A stretch of DNA of 64,000 nt from Cricetomys ansorgei (GCA_026225945.1 JAMJFZ010001133.1:1617501-1681500), one strand, 5' to 3'. Shown: positions 24,088-35,730, numbered from the stretch's first letter. Notes: a model not told the origin generated them from the letters alone. Numbers and translations: made by a program.

Positions 24088-24400
24088 CTTTCGGGCACTA
24101 TGATAAGGTTCCTGACACGATCAGGTTACAGGGAGGAAGCCTTGGATCTTGATCAACGTCAGTTTTGCAGTTCCTGGCCAAAGGCCTCCTTGTACCTGAG
24201 CTCCTGGAACGTCATGGTGGAAAATCATGTGGGCAGTGTGACTGTGAGCAAAGCTGCTCACTTGCAGGCATCCAGAAAGAGCAAAAGGGAGAGAGATGGC
24301 GTCAGATGAAGGAGAGGTTAAGAGAGGGGGGAAGGGAGGGGAACAGACTGCCAAGATAACCTTCAAGGAGCAATTCAAAGTCCTTTCTGAAAACCTGTAT
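24088..24400 (+). mobile_element. MaLR-like mammalian/rodent repeat fragment
   Basis: The order 'cactatgataaggttcctga', 'ggaggaagcc', 'gtcatggtggaaaatcatgt', 'gcaaagctgctcacttgcag', 'aagagcaaaagggagagaga' follows a common repeat. Its hallmark is 'catcatggcagaa...gctgctcacctcatgg...gagagagag'. The same family recurs at 58716-59010. It probably represents the antisense of a MaLR/other LTR-type element; the family is not named. Overlapping 64-100-codon frames are not genes. Confidence 0.6.
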
Positions 24401-24689
24401 TTTGAAATTATTTTACTAACCACAAGCCTTTTTTCATATATCCATAGCTTTGGTTAAGTCACCCACCCCTTCCTTTTCTAATTAATCCAAACAAAAATTA
24501 TGGTACCACACAGAGACTTCCTCCCTGCATATTACCAGTCAAGAAGACTCCAGAACCACCCTAAACTACACAGTTGATTGCTGTTTCTTTCATTGACCCA
24601 CTGTAACTACAGTAAGACACTATTGTTGAAGATATCACAAACTTTGGCTGTCAGATAGAGAAATCATTCTCCAACTGACTGGGAACTTC
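24401..24689. other. No gene or recognised repeat
   Basis: Nothing identified between the two retroelement fragments. Confidence 0.3.
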
Positions 24690-25665
24690 TTCTGGTCTGG
24701 CTAGCTTTCACAGTTCCAGAAAGTGCCATGCAGGTTGCTGAGGGAAGAACATATTAATGATTATACCAAGCACTGAGCCATGCATGCTGCAATACCTACC
24801 CACTAAATAAGGTATGTCTACTGGTGCAATAGTGACATAACTGTTATGGGATAACCAACTACTTTCTGGTTGGATTTTAGGCCTGTTCCACAGAAGGGAT
24901 TCCATACCTGGTACTACAATCCAATCTGGAAGATCATTAGACCTATTGGAATCTACTGTTGTGTTGTTAAGTGGTCATGTTGTTAAATTGTCTTCTGAAT
25001 AGTTAGGTGTATACCGACAGACCTGGGCTGCTCTCAACTCAGTTTGAAAAAGTTTTTTTGTTTTTGTTTTTTGCAGTGGGTAGCAGTCAGTACAGAGCTC
25101 ATACTGATCAAAGTGTTAAAAATTAGTGACTGCTAAATGCTCATCCTTAACCAGGGCATCTTTACCAACAAGCCTGTCATGACTCAGACTACATTAGGGA
25201 AAAGAAGGAAGAAAAAAATCTAAGAACTGGAAGATGGGAGCAATTCTATGAAATGTCGTCCTCTGAACATGGACGGTATTAGACTCATGAACACAGCAGC
25301 TGTGGCTGCAGACACAAGACTGCACAAGCCAGCAAACACTAAACTATCCATGAGGAGGAGCTCATGACCACAAACTGAAGAGATATCAGCAGTTGGTCAT
25401 GGCTGGAGGAGGGAGAAGTACTCTTCTTTTGAGGTTGTGGCAACTGGTAGGTTTCTCATGCTCCAGGCGATGACCCTACATCCATGTACATGTGGGCAGC
25501 ACTAATTGCATTTCATGGGTAATTGGGCAAAAACAAGAAAAAGACATGAATTTAGGAAGGGGATGTGTGTAAAAGGATCCAGAAGTTAGAAGGAGAAGTG
25601 GGGTTTGATACAGTTGTATTTATTTCATTGTACATATGCACAAAATTCTCAAAGAATAATGTTTC
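24690..25665 (+). mobile_element. Rodent L1-3'-like (Lx-like) repeat, sense, ending in its 3' terminus
   Basis: It contains in order blocks typical of a common rodent repeat: 'cacagttccagaaagtgcca', 'gcaggttgctgagggaagaa', 'tctggttggattttaggcct', 'actgctaaatgctcatcctt', 'cacagcagctgtggctgcag', 'tgtgggcagcactaattgca', and the terminus 'gcacaaaattctcaaagaat'. The 3' terminus resembles rodent L1 (Lx-type) ends. A poly(T/TG) patch at 25055-25076 interrupts it. No ORF survives. Confidence 0.62.
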
Positions 25666-26814
25666 TTGAATAGCACTGTTATTTCTCCAGGATAATGCAA
25701 GGCCATTAGAATGATTTACTCTATTATAGCCTCTTCCTCATGGCCTAGCTTCTGTAGTTATGTAAGTTTGCTAAATCTGAAAATCATTATTATTTTTGGA
25801 GTGGTCACACTTCATCGAGATTTATTCATGTATTTCCTTTTTCTGCTGCTCATCGCTGTTTCCCGAGTGCTTATCCATGAGTCACTTCTTCTGGCTGAAG
25901 GGCCGTGTTCTCTCATCTGCTTTAATGCAGATCTAATAATTAAGGAAGGGATCCTCAGATTTTCCATTTATTTACCAAAAAAAAAAAAAATGTTTTTTGT
26001 TTGTTTTGTTTTAGTACCTGCTAAGGGATCCTATTCTACAAATTCAGACAACTTCCTCTGGCCTCCTCAGAGAGCTGAATCACAAAAATGCCAGATGCCA
26101 AATGCCAAGAAGGGTGGTTCCTTTAAAAAGAGACAGGAGAACAGATTTTCCTTGATTGTGAGAAACAGGAAGACAGGCTGTGGCTGGCATCTGAAAAGAT
26201 AAGGAAGCAAAAGCTGAAATTTCAATGTATTTATAGGCCAATATGTAGCAATCCCAGGCATCCTCTGCCACTGGGGAGGTCAAACGCACAACATCCGTGG
26301 GTCCTCAGTTAGAAAAGACTGAGGAAGAAAGACATTGGGGTTCAAGAAAACCTTCTCCATGGCACAACGATAGACAGTTACTGCTATAGGAAGACTCACA
26401 AAACCCTGCACCTAACATGTCCTGTCTTGGTTTACTGCACCAAATTGGCAGAAGTCTTCCACGGGTGAGGGGCTGGGAGCCACTCATTGCAAAGCAGGCA
26501 GAGGCTCAGCTTCTGGGGAAGTAGATCTTTCTCTCTGTTCATTCTTGAAAGGCATTTTCAAAGACCAAATGGATCATCATTTCCTTGCATTGCTTTGGAG
26601 ATATGATTCTGTGTTTTTCCGTTTCTTACACTTCTGAGTCTTATTTTTGCTCTTTTGAAAGTAATCAAATAAAATGTTCTGAATTTTAGTTTTGTCCTTG
26701 GCTTTGATTTATACTATCATGCTGAGAAAGCTTTTTCTACACCTATCGTCTTTCAAATATGTAAGTACTGTTTTTGAATTTGTAGTTTTGTAAGCTTTGT
26801 ATTTATTTGGGGTC
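25666..26814. other. No gene or recognised repeat
   Basis: A 163-codon frame (25711-26202) contains a poly(A)-encoded Lys run at 25978-25990 and no recognisable domain. It overlaps minus-strand frames of similar quality. Not supported as a gene. Confidence 0.4.
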
Positions 26815-27100
26815 ATGTGCATGTAGTGCCTGTGCGTGCATGGGAAAGCTGGGGAAGGGCATCTGGTGTCCCCACTCGCTCACCTTTGCCACGGGGTTTT
26901 TCAGTGAAACTGAGATTGCAATGTCCACTGCCAGAAGTCCCAGGGATCTTCCAGTTTCTGTCCCACCTCTCAGCCCAGTGCTGGGTTAGCAGATGTGCAG
27001 CCACACCTGGCTGTTTGCGTAACATAGTTTCTGGGATCTGAACTGAGGTCCCCACACTTGCGCAGCAAACCCTCTTGCTCTCTGACCCATTTTCCCAGCC
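26815..27100 (-). mobile_element. B4-type SINE, antisense
   Basis: TG-rich leader 'gtgcatgtagtgcctgtgcg', antisense B1-like part ('agtcccagggatcttccagt', 'cagtgctgggttagcagatg', 'cagccacacctggctgttt'), antisense ID part ('ttctgggatctgaactgagg', 'cacacttgcgcagcaaaccc') and the end 'tgacccattttcccagcc'. Three overlapping small frames (26807-27055) fall inside it. Confidence 0.88.
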
Positions 27101-27569
27101 TTAGTTTTCACATTTCTGTTAATTCTCCAACACTGTCTCTTCAAACATCACCTGCTTCTCCGCAGTTCCCTTGATGCTGAGACAGCGGTTTGCATCTATT
27201 TTAAATCTCTCTTCTCTGGCTTTCTCTTTTGTTGTTTCTGACTTTTGGGGCTCTCTGTGCCTTTTCTGAATGCTCTCACCTGTGGAGTTAAGCTATTTTA
27301 CATTCTCTCTACAGCGAATCCGAATCCGAAAAGCCATTAGGTCCACCTACAGAATATTTAATTTTGATACAGAGAACAGGAGCTGATGTTAAGGCCGTTG
27401 CAGATTGTTTGGCTAACTCCCACCATCTCTCTTCAGTGGCATTCCAGCTGCCCACTTGGTAGCCCATCCGAATCAACACTTAGTTCCAATAGCAGAAGCT
27501 TTCCTTTATTTTTTTCTTTTACTTTCTACCTTTCCTTTATTTTATTTTGCATCTACTCTTCTCATTAGC
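27101..27569. other. No gene or recognised repeat
   Basis: Pyrimidine-rich, with no recognisable element. Confidence 0.3.
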
Positions 27570-28330
27570 ATATGGTTTCTTTTCATTATGACATGCTCAT
27601 ACTTACAGATTACATTTTGATCATATTCAATTTGTGCAGCAATTTCATGGTCCTCTCCCACTAGCACTGCTCCCCTTTCTCTTTCCAGAAATGTCCCTTC
27701 TACTTTAATATTTTGAATTTTTTGAAATCCAATGAATTTGATTGGAGTTGCTTCTGAGCATGCCCAGAGGGCTTACTCACAGATCAGGGGCAACTGACCA
27801 GTGACTACACCACAGAAGAAAGTCATGTCACCTATCCCCCAAACCATTAACTGCCTACAGATCCTGAATGAGGGACAGGTGCCTTGTGAACCCCTCTGTC
27901 TAGCAACTACTAAGTGCCTAGAAATCCACAGTGGGGGCCAGAGTCTCATGATCGCCACACCCCTACATGATCAAATATTAATGGATCCAATATTGTGTAG
28001 GTGATCACAACTGATTTGAGTTCAAATGTGAAACAGCTCTGTCATGCCTGGAAGAGAGCATTCAACAAGACTCTGTCCTGCCTTCAGCTCACACATTCTT
28101 TCTATCCCACCTTCTACTGTGTTCCTTGAGCCTTGGTGGGTTGACACAAATGGTTCGTTTAGGGATGGACATTAGGCAGTTACTTGATTCTCAGAACTTT
28201 GGTCATTTATGAGTCTCTCCAGTAACTACTATCCATTACAGAAAGAAACCTCTGTGGCCAGAGTTGAGGGAAGCACCAATCTATGAGCATAAACCTAGTT
28301 ATTTAGAAGGCAAATTGATGGCTTGCCGAT
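27570..28330 (+). mobile_element. Common rodent interspersed repeat, probably L1 (Lx-type) 3' region
   Basis: Strong block-by-block agreement with a rodent repeat I recall: 'gatcaggggcaactgaccag', 'aaccattaactgcctacaga', 'caatattgtgtaggtgatca', 'gttccttgagccttggtggg', 'cgtttagggatggacattag', 'atgagtctctccagtaacta', 'ttatttagaaggcaaattga'. The left edge (27570) is approximate. The family assignment to L1/Lx is inferred. Confidence 0.7.
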
Positions 28331-28639
28331 GACACTGGCTTCTGAAGTACGTTCAGCTAACACACCTTAAAATCCTGTCAAGGTACTAATGGCTCCCCAA
28401 ATCTAATCCCATGCTTATTGTTATATTTTTATACACACACTCATCTTGATTTGTGGAAAATATACACAGAAATGAAATATGCATCGAGTCACCTATTGTT
28501 TTAGCTGTCTTCGTAGCCATTGAATAATTAATAATGACTTTTATTCTCAAAGTCAATGAAATGAAAGGATTGATGTGTGTGGCTATGTTCGTTCTACTGT
28601 TTCAAGGAGAATTTGTCCTGATGGTCAAGTCTTTGTCAC
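28331..28639. other. No gene or recognised repeat
   Basis: AT-rich; nothing identified. Confidence 0.3.
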
Positions 28640-28802
28640 TGGTTTCCAAGCTGCCGCTGCAAGTCACCACCAAGGAACTCAAGGCAGGAGGTTGATGCAT
28701 AAACCATGGAGAACACTGTTTCCAGGCTCCAGACACATGCCTCGTCTGCTCTCTCATACAGCACAGGACCACCTGCCCAGGGATGGCACCACCACAGCAT
28801 AG
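28640..28802 (+). mobile_element. Fragment of a common rodent repeat ('cccaggaccacctgcccagg' type)
   Basis: 'ggaactcaaggcaggaggtt', 'accatggagaacactgtttc' and 'gcacaggaccacctgcccag' followed by 'ggatggcaccacc' match the internal part of an abundant rodent repeat. It probably belongs to the 'gttgac...ttagtc' group seen at 3156. Frames here (28575-28938) are repeat-derived. Confidence 0.7.
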
Positions 28803-29111
28803 TTGAGGTTACTAAGAAGGTGATGTATGTGTGATGAGAGCTTTGTGATGTGGAAAAAGGGTGAAGAAGAGGTACGCATTTGAGAACAAAGCACAGTATT
28901 GACTCTGATGTCATATAATAACTTGAATTTCCTTCCAAATAACCCAGGAGTCATGGGCAAACTAATAGAATGTCTGCTAAGAATGAATCTCATCTCGCTA
29001 ATTTTATAAAAATGTATCATTTTCAATAATTAAAAAAAAATAGGAAAAGAAGTCTTTGCAGACTCGCTTTATTTAACCTAACCAACCTTATTTTTTTTAG
29101 TGTCAACCAAC
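28803..29111. other. No gene or recognised repeat
   Basis: Nothing identified. Confidence 0.3.
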
Positions 29112-29195
29112 AGGGCTGGAGTGATAGATCCGTGGGGAAAAAAACACTCGGCCCACAGCCTGATGCCCTGAGCCCAGCCGTGTTGCCCATAACTC
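29112..29195 (+). mobile_element. B4-type SINE 5' fragment
   Basis: 'agggctggagtgatagatcc' followed by 'cacagcctgatgccctgagc' matches the B4 head ('gggctggagagatggctcag ... aagcctgatgacctgagttc'). The B1-like body is missing. Confidence 0.65.
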
Positions 29196-30076
29196 AGAAC
29201 AAACCGGCACTTTGTTCAGCCAGCTCGCTGACTCACTGTCCTTCCCAGGACTCATTTCCCTTTGCCCAGCACTCCGTGGCAGCAGGGCCCTCTGCCTCTG
29301 TGCTGTCCTGATGTCCTGCCCGGCTTCCTGGGAGATTTGCCTGAGCCATTTATTTGGAAATTATTTATCTAAGGATTTAAAATGATCTTTTGATCTTTAT
29401 GTAGAACTTTCTTTTTTCTTTTTGCTTTTTAACGCTTGTGTATTTATGGAAGTCCATACACAATAAATTGAATTTTAAGCAATGTCCTAAAGATGACCTC
29501 TAGTTTATAAATCACCTGGATAGGCTTTTGTCATCTCAGATAAAGAACTTTAAACGAGAATAAAATACGTGCAGCAAGAAGAGTCTTCACACCGTATGTG
29601 CATTCTAAATATATTTGGGGGTTAGTAAACACACGAAGAATGAATACTTAATGTCAGTCTGCTGAGACTTGGCAGCTCAGTGCGTTTTCCCAGCCTTCCA
29701 CTGGAGCCCTGTTAACAAGACGTTATTTTCATTATGCCCAATCACATGCATTCAAATCCATGGGGTGACAAGTATTCTACCTTGTTAATATTTTAATGAC
29801 CGTATTAAAATGTCATGGAGAAAACAGAGTGAAGGGGCAAGCCACGGATTGAGAGGAAGTGTGTTTAATTCCTGCGTCTGATAAGGAGCTAACATCCAAA
29901 CTGCGGATAACATGTGAAGGGCTGAGGGGCAAGAAAATAACAAGTAAAAAACCTGACAAGAATTTGAAAATACATCCTTCAAACGACACTGTGGAAATAG
30001 CCATTTGGGGCACGAGAAAGTGGCTCAGAGTCAATACTCATTTGTGAACTGTGAACTTAGACCACTGTGAGGGACA
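29196..30076. other. No gene or recognised repeat
   Basis: Mixed composition with no recognisable coding frame. The GC-richer patch at about 29200-29340 contains no clear island. Confidence 0.3.
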
Positions 30077-30142
30077 GCTAGCACACAGGAACTTTGAAAT
30101 GAGTAACTCGTGACGCTGAGAGAGCCTGAAGGCTGAACACTC
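30077..30142 (+). repeat. Dispersed 60-70 bp repeat, copy 1 (partner 31789-31847)
   Basis: 'agctagcacac', 'actttgaaatgagtaact', 'gtgacgctgagagagcctg' recur at 31789 with about six substitutions by eye. Flanking DNA on the left is unrelated. Confidence 0.8.
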
Positions 30143-30407
30143 TCACTGCAGCCCCTGAAGAAGCAGAGGGAAGGTGCTCAGAACATTAAACATGGGCTTT
30201 TCCTTAGCCGCCTAACATCCAAGAATCTGTGTCCGAAGAGCAAGAATTGGTACATCAGAGGAAAGCCTGCCTCCGGGGTTCACTTCTTCATCCTTCATAG
30301 CGATCTTCTTAACGATCAAGATGGAGATTCCTGTGTCCTAGCTATGTCGAAGTTTGTATCTAGCTGATAGAAACTAACCAGCAGGAGGCCCGAATGCACC
30401 TTTTGTG

Positions 30408-30445
30408 TGACATGTATAACATGTAACATGTGTAACATGTTGTGT
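30408..30445. repeat. Short tandem (taacatg)-like repeat
   Basis: 'acatgtataacatgtaacat' is followed by 'gtgtaacatgttg', giving four 'acatgt' palindromic hexamers in about 35 bp. Confidence 0.75.
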
Positions 30446-31198
30446 ATTCCTGCACTGAAATGGGCTATTGCCTAACATACTTCAACATTTGCAAAAGTAA
30501 TAATTGTAATAATGAATTCAACAATAAACAAACTTTTCAGGACTCTGGAATTAATAGATGTAAAATCTGTAGAGGAGACCAGAAATTTAAACCATGACAG
30601 TGAAATATAGATATTCTTGGGAATTTATTCTTCAGCTAGCCCTGTGTGGAAACATGCTTCTCTAGGGAAGATGCGCCCTGGGTCATGTACACACCATTCT
30701 TTCCTGTGAATAGCTCAGGAATTCTTGGCTTCTTTAATGAAAACTTCCCGGGTCCAGTACTCAGAACTAAAAGAGAAGCAAAGAAAACAGAAAGAGAAGA
30801 TGTAAAGTCACACCTGAGAGCAGAAATTGACATTGGGGAAGAGACACAGATAGCAGTCTACTTGTGGATGTGGGATCTGATTGATTTTTGAGAGTTTTAA
30901 AGTATTTGTCAGGTGTTTTTTGTCTTTGTTTCCAATTTTGTCAATGACGAATGTACAGCTGTGACATGCGCTACAAGAAAGCCTTTTTCTTCTAGAAAGA
31001 CTAATAACTGGGCTTCTTCTCTTGTGCTACCAAGACTGCGACTTGCTAGGGGCTCAGGAAAGTGCAGCCTTTGCTGACACCAGGGCTCCAGTCTTCTTGT
31101 GTCCCAGAAGCTGTGTTGGTGAACAAAGCCCACAGTATATAAATTGAGGACATGAATGCTCCCAGCTGTGGCAAAGGGAAAGGTCTTTATTGTAGATA
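30446..31198. other. No gene recognised
   Basis: Frames at 30636-30891 (81 codons plus) and 30909-31355 (minus, reading into the GA tract) lack recognisable domains. The minus strand has an AATAAA at 31181-31186. Confidence 0.3.
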
Positions 31199-31694
31199 TG
31201 AAAGAGAGAGAGAGAGGGAGAGAGAGAGAGAGAGAGCAGCCAGAGGCATCTGGAAGTGCCCAGAATATTGTGGAACTGTCTCTTCCCTGTACCTGAGCTG
31301 TACCTGCCCCAGCCACCTGTCTTACATTATCATCAGAAGACCCGCTGACCCCCATTTAATCCTTCTCTGCCATGGTTCTCTCTCTCTCTCTTCTCTTCTT
31401 GGTCCTGTGTTCTCTCTCTCTCTCTCTCTCCTCTCTACCCATTTATCTCTGTCTACAGGGTCCTGTTCTAAACTCCATCCATCACCTCCACATGTATAAA
31501 AAATTATTACACAGAGCAGAGAAAGTAGTAGACTGACCATGGCTAGGGCTACCTGTGAGAGAGGGGAGAATAGCAGGGGATGAAGAGTGGAAAAAAAAGT
31601 GAAGGAAGCAAAAACAGAGAGAGAAAGAAAGAGGAGGGAGGCAGGGAGAGAGAGAGAGAGATAGAGTGAGAGAGAGTGAGAGGGAGAGAGAGGG
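31199..31694. repeat. Cluster of (GA)n, (CT)n, (GA)n tracts
   Basis: GA-rich tract at 31199-31236, CT-rich at 31377-31436, and GA-rich at 31616-31694. Opposite polarities within 500 bp make long inverted repeats possible. The 115- and 159-codon Leu/Ser/Pro frames are composition artefacts. Confidence 0.9.
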
Positions 31695-31788
31695 AACAGG
31701 ATTAAAAGGAGAATGAGTGGGAGGGGGAGCCCATGAACTGGAGAGAGTTCAGGGTAGGGAAGCAGGAAGTAAGGAGGTAGGTTTAGGA

Positions 31789-31847
31789 AGCTAGCACACA
31801 TGGACTTTGAAATGAGTAACTTGTGATACTGAGGGAGCCTGGAGCCA
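31789..31847 (+). repeat. Dispersed 60-70 bp repeat, copy 2 (partner 30077-30142)
   Basis: 'agctagcacacatggacttt' then 'gaaatgagtaacttgtgata'. After a 60-bp gap relative to copy 1, 'aacatgggctttt' is also shared. Confidence 0.8.
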
Positions 31848-33080
31848 ACATGGGCTTTTTTGATATGCTAATGGGCACCACAGGTAGCCATATGTCCCTT
31901 CTGCCAAAGGTAAAGGAAATGACTCTTTGGTAAATGGGAACCAGTTTCACAAGTTCCCGAGAAATTCTGGCTTTTCTCTAACCGCCAAAAAAATCTTCCA
32001 ATAGTCCAGGTTCAGCTCATTTCTGGGCCTTTAGGAGTTTGGGGAATGGGAGTTGCCTTTGGACCTAATACACAGCATATAGAACTGACTGATGTGCTCA
32101 ACAAGGAAAGCTACTCTGCATGGACTTCCAAGACCTGTGCCCTGCTGGAGGCTGTATACAAACACTAAGTCCCATGAAAGAGATAGACCTGAGGGACTCC
32201 AAGGATCCTGACACCACATCTGCAGACATTATCACAGTCCTACTTGGCTTCTGCCCACCACCACCGCCTTTCTGCTTTTACATGATAAATTTGATCTTTA
32301 TCAATACCAGACTTTGTCAGCAAGCCAGGAGAGTTTGACAAAGCCCTGAAAGTCCTGGCAGAGACTTCTCTGATGAGAAAATGATAAGTGTTTTCAAATG
32401 CTGTTCTGGTTAAAGGAAAGCTGACCCAAGAACCTACTGCAAACCTACTGCAAATCATCTCTTTGGGGAGGTGACTGTCAAGCAAGGAATATTTTATGCC
32501 CTCCTGGCCCTATCTCTGCAATGGCACCTACTTTCTGGTGGTGTTTCTTTTACTTTGGGTTAAATTTCCAATTGTTCATGCTGCTTGCTGGCACTGACTT
32601 TTCTTGGAGATACGTGAACAGACTTCTATTTACCCCAGAGTGGCCACCAACAAGATACCGAAGATGATTGAGTCTAGATCCAGCTCACTGAGGCAATGGA
32701 TGTTTTGTAGCTGCTCCCAAGAACATGGGTGGGAGGTCACTTTCAGGACCAGGGGTGACTTAAAGGAAACTGCATTGTTAAAACACAATATCAGCATAAG
32801 TCAAGGTCACAAAAACCACATTCCAGGGACCCACCAGAGCCTCCCCTCCAGCAGCTGTTACTTCTCTTTAACTTAGGGGAAGAGTCTCCCAAACATTATA
32901 ACCTTCAGGTTAGCTGAACCCTGAGAGCTTCATAAGTTTCCTGAGCCTTGCAGGCTTTGTCAGCTGTGTCTGATGAGCTATCCCCTAACCCCCAAGGAAG
33001 GACTGCTTTAGGCTCTTTCAACTTAAGGAGACAGCTACACAGCCTGGTGATCATCAGAGCTGAATCAGAGGTTTCATTTA
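31848..33080 (+). mobile_element. Candidate LTR-type rodent repeat (unnamed)
   Basis: The part around 32500-32650 ('atttccaattgttcatgctg', 'ctggcactgacttttcttgg', 'agatacgtgaacagacttct') resembles a rodent LTR-like repeat I recall only imperfectly. No TG...CA ends, PBS or polypurine tract could be fixed. Frames at 32120-33130 are short and unrecognised. Ancient LTR or unique DNA are both possible. Confidence 0.35.
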
Positions 33081-34332
33081 TTCATGTTATATTAGAATAT
33101 GAAGTTCCTGGTATAGTGACTCAGAAATAGGTTTTTGACCTGTGTCTGTGTTAGTTATGCGTTCTCTTGATAATGTCGAATGATTATAGTAAATTAAAAA
33201 TAATATAACTATAAATTGTATCTTTAAAAATAATATCAGTCAGAAACACAGACTTTATTTATAGTTAATTCTGGGGGTATAGCCAACTACTTGATGACAC
33301 TGAAACAAAATTCAAATTAAATATTTTCTCCAGTTGATGTGGACATGCTGTCGTGTTTCTGGGTCATTACTTTTCATCCATAAATCTTCTATAGGGAAGG
33401 AGCATCTTGAACTCAAATTAATTCGAAAGACCGAACAAACAACCCCAGTTAAAAAGGGCCTCATAGGTATAAGAAATACAAGTCAGAACATCGAAGGGTA
33501 AATTTTGAGCCCACACGCCTAGCCAAGCGAGCAGAGAAGAACTCCTGGACAAGACTGTGTGTGGTCACTGATAGCAAGCAGATAGCCTATGAGCTTTTTG
33601 TGTCCACAACACGCGTGAAGCAAAATGCATTAAACAAAATGTAATACTCTGTACTAGTGATGAACGGTCGCTTTCAGAGCACTGTATGATGGTGCCAAAC
33701 CCAGGGAATCACCTGGATAACACCAAAGTTCTTCGCAGAAGACAAACACCGACGCTAGAATCCTCGGACACCAAAAGGAGGAATAAAGACTCCCACGTAA
33801 AGGAATAAAAGGCGCATAGTTTTAGCCTGATGCGTTCATAAATTTTGTGGAAAATAATGACATCTAGAAACACATGGATCTCATTAAGGAAAATAAGCAT
33901 ACTTAAGCAATATACTAAATAAATATCACACAATAATTTACATTTGCTGATAAACATGTATGCTTCAGCTACAATTTTTTAACGAAATCCAAAGCATAAT
34001 ATCAGAACCCAGTGTGAAAGACACTCATAAAACACCAGTGAAATACACGCAAATCAAAATTCAAATCAAAATGGTTTTTGACAGAAAATTATGTCACAAT
34101 CTATAATTGCTTCATTAGAGCATATCATGATTTTGAAAGTTAGGAAATGCACCAAAATACATAAGCTTGCCCCAAACACATGCAAAAGAAAAAAAAATGG
34201 TAGAGAGGGACAGATGACTATGAGTTTTGAGTTTTAACACTTAGCCCAACACTTCCCTCGTGCATGCTCCCCCAATTAAATTTCAGGTGCTAAAACAATG
34301 CCCCATTCAACTAAACAGAAGCACACAACACT
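33081..34332. other. No gene or recognised repeat
   Basis: AT-rich sequence without SINE/L1 signatures. Confidence 0.3.
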
Positions 34333-34590
34333 GGGCTGGGGACTAACCTGCTCCATAAAGCTCTTCTTGCCTTGTCATATGAGGCCCGAGTTTGAGTGAC
34401 CAAAACCTGTGTTCAAAAGCCAGGAAAGTAGCCCCAGAGGCGGGAACTGGAGAATCCTGGGGCTCACTAAAAGCCAGTCCAGCTGTGTTGGGGGTGTTCC
34501 AGGTTCAGGGAGAGACTTTGTCTCAAAAATAGGCTGGAGAGCAATCTGTATATACATGCAGAGAAATGCACTGGCCAGAAATGCCCCAGT
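34333..34590 (+). mobile_element. B4-type (ID+B1) SINE, sense
   Basis: 'gggctggggactaacctgct', 'cttcttgccttgtcatatga' and 'gcccgagtttgagtgaccaa' form the ID-like head. 'ggagaatcctggggctcact', 'ccaggttcagggagagactt' and 'tgtctcaaaaataggctgga' form the B1-like body and B4-specific junction. Confidence 0.85.
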
Positions 34591-35384
34591 TCCATGCAGT
34601 AGTTGGTTTCTATCGTATACATAGTCAGCCTTGTAGCAAAGTTTATTTGAGGTCAGTTTACATCATTTGTCCTTGTTGGACTAAACAATTAAAGGAATTG
34701 TCATTTGTGCTTTATTATGTGGTAAATAAAACTAGTGCCCAGCAACCCATGACCTTACACACTATAACCATTCCAAAGCTTCAGATACAACAGCCTAATT
34801 CCTGTAATGGAAAAAAAATTCAATGTCTCTGTGGTTCAATATTTAAAAAATACTTCCATAAAATTTAAAAATGATTGGTTATATCAAAAGAATTTAAACT
34901 AATACTAGGTAAACAAGCTGAGGCTCTTGTTCTGAGTAATGCTGAATCCAAGATCTTATCCTGGAATTATGATTTCTAGAAAGCTGAGTTTACTATTCTA
35001 AAAACTGAAGCTGTTATTTCCCAGCTCAAGCCAATACACAGCAGTCATACGCCATCAACAGTCAAGAATACATGCTGATCTCTGCCACATCTGTGAAGAC
35101 TTCCAGGGATCAGAAAGTTACTAGAGAAGTCAGTGGAAGCACCAGATTGTAAAACAGAGAGAAACAGACACACACAGAGTGAGACATAGAAAGACAAGAA
35201 GGAAGGAGAAAATTTGCAGTTTATCAAGATAGTGTCTCTATTCTGTTCTTCACCCAAATGGGCCAATTTACTGAAAATCATGAAGAAAATATTATATAGT
35301 CTATATGTATGTATTATATAGTCCCTGATGCGCACTGGGCATAATGGATATTAAGCATTGCATTATTTTTTTCACAAGGTCCAC
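34591..35384. other. No gene or recognised repeat
   Basis: Nothing identified. A 100-codon frame (34566-34868) has no recognisable feature. Confidence 0.3.
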
Positions 35385-35730
35385 TCAGATTTGAACTTGT
35401 CTTCCAAAGTTCATGTGTTAGGACCTTAATCCCTCATGCAGGAGTGCTAAGAGGTCGAAGCCCTGAGAGTAGGTTGCATCATGTGGGCCCTGCCCTCAAG
35501 GATAGATCAGTGTCTCAGCCACAGGGACGTGTTCACTCTTGTGAGATGGTTGTAGATGGGACTTCAGCCCTTTCTGGTGCTCTGCCCCCAACCCGTTCTC
35601 ATTCTCTTTCTTATGCTTTCTGCCCTCTCATAGACGTTTTTCTCTTCTCCCCTTTTCCTCTCTCTCCCCCCTATGCCCTCTCTTTTTTTGTTCTCTCTCT
35701 CCCTCTCTCCCTTTTTTCTCCCCACCACAA
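35385..35730 (+). mobile_element. ERVL-MaLR-like LTR fragment
   Basis: 'tcatgtgttaggaccttaat', 'gtgctaagaggtcgaagccc', 'gcatcatgtgggccctgccc', 'tcaaggatagatcagtgtct' and 'gttcactcttgtgagatggt' reproduce the order of MST/MLT1-type MaLR LTRs ('gttgaa..taatcc', 'ggaggtggggcc', 'ggatcatgggg', 'agtgagttctcatgagatctgg'). A pyrimidine-rich part (35636-35720) follows, as in those LTRs. Confidence 0.6.

Noticed and set aside
25711..26202. 163-codon plus-strand frame with hydrophobic segments
   Set aside because: It includes a poly(A)-encoded Lys run, overlaps equally long minus frames and has no recognisable domain.
27121..27312. Polypyrimidine run followed by AG resembling a splice acceptor (to 27312)
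   Set aside because: No exon-like sequence or donor follows, and such motifs are frequent in pyrimidine-rich rodent DNA.
31152..31801. 115- and 159-codon frames rich in Ser/Leu/Pro/Glu/Arg
   Set aside because: They read through GA/CT microsatellites, with no domain or conservation evidence.
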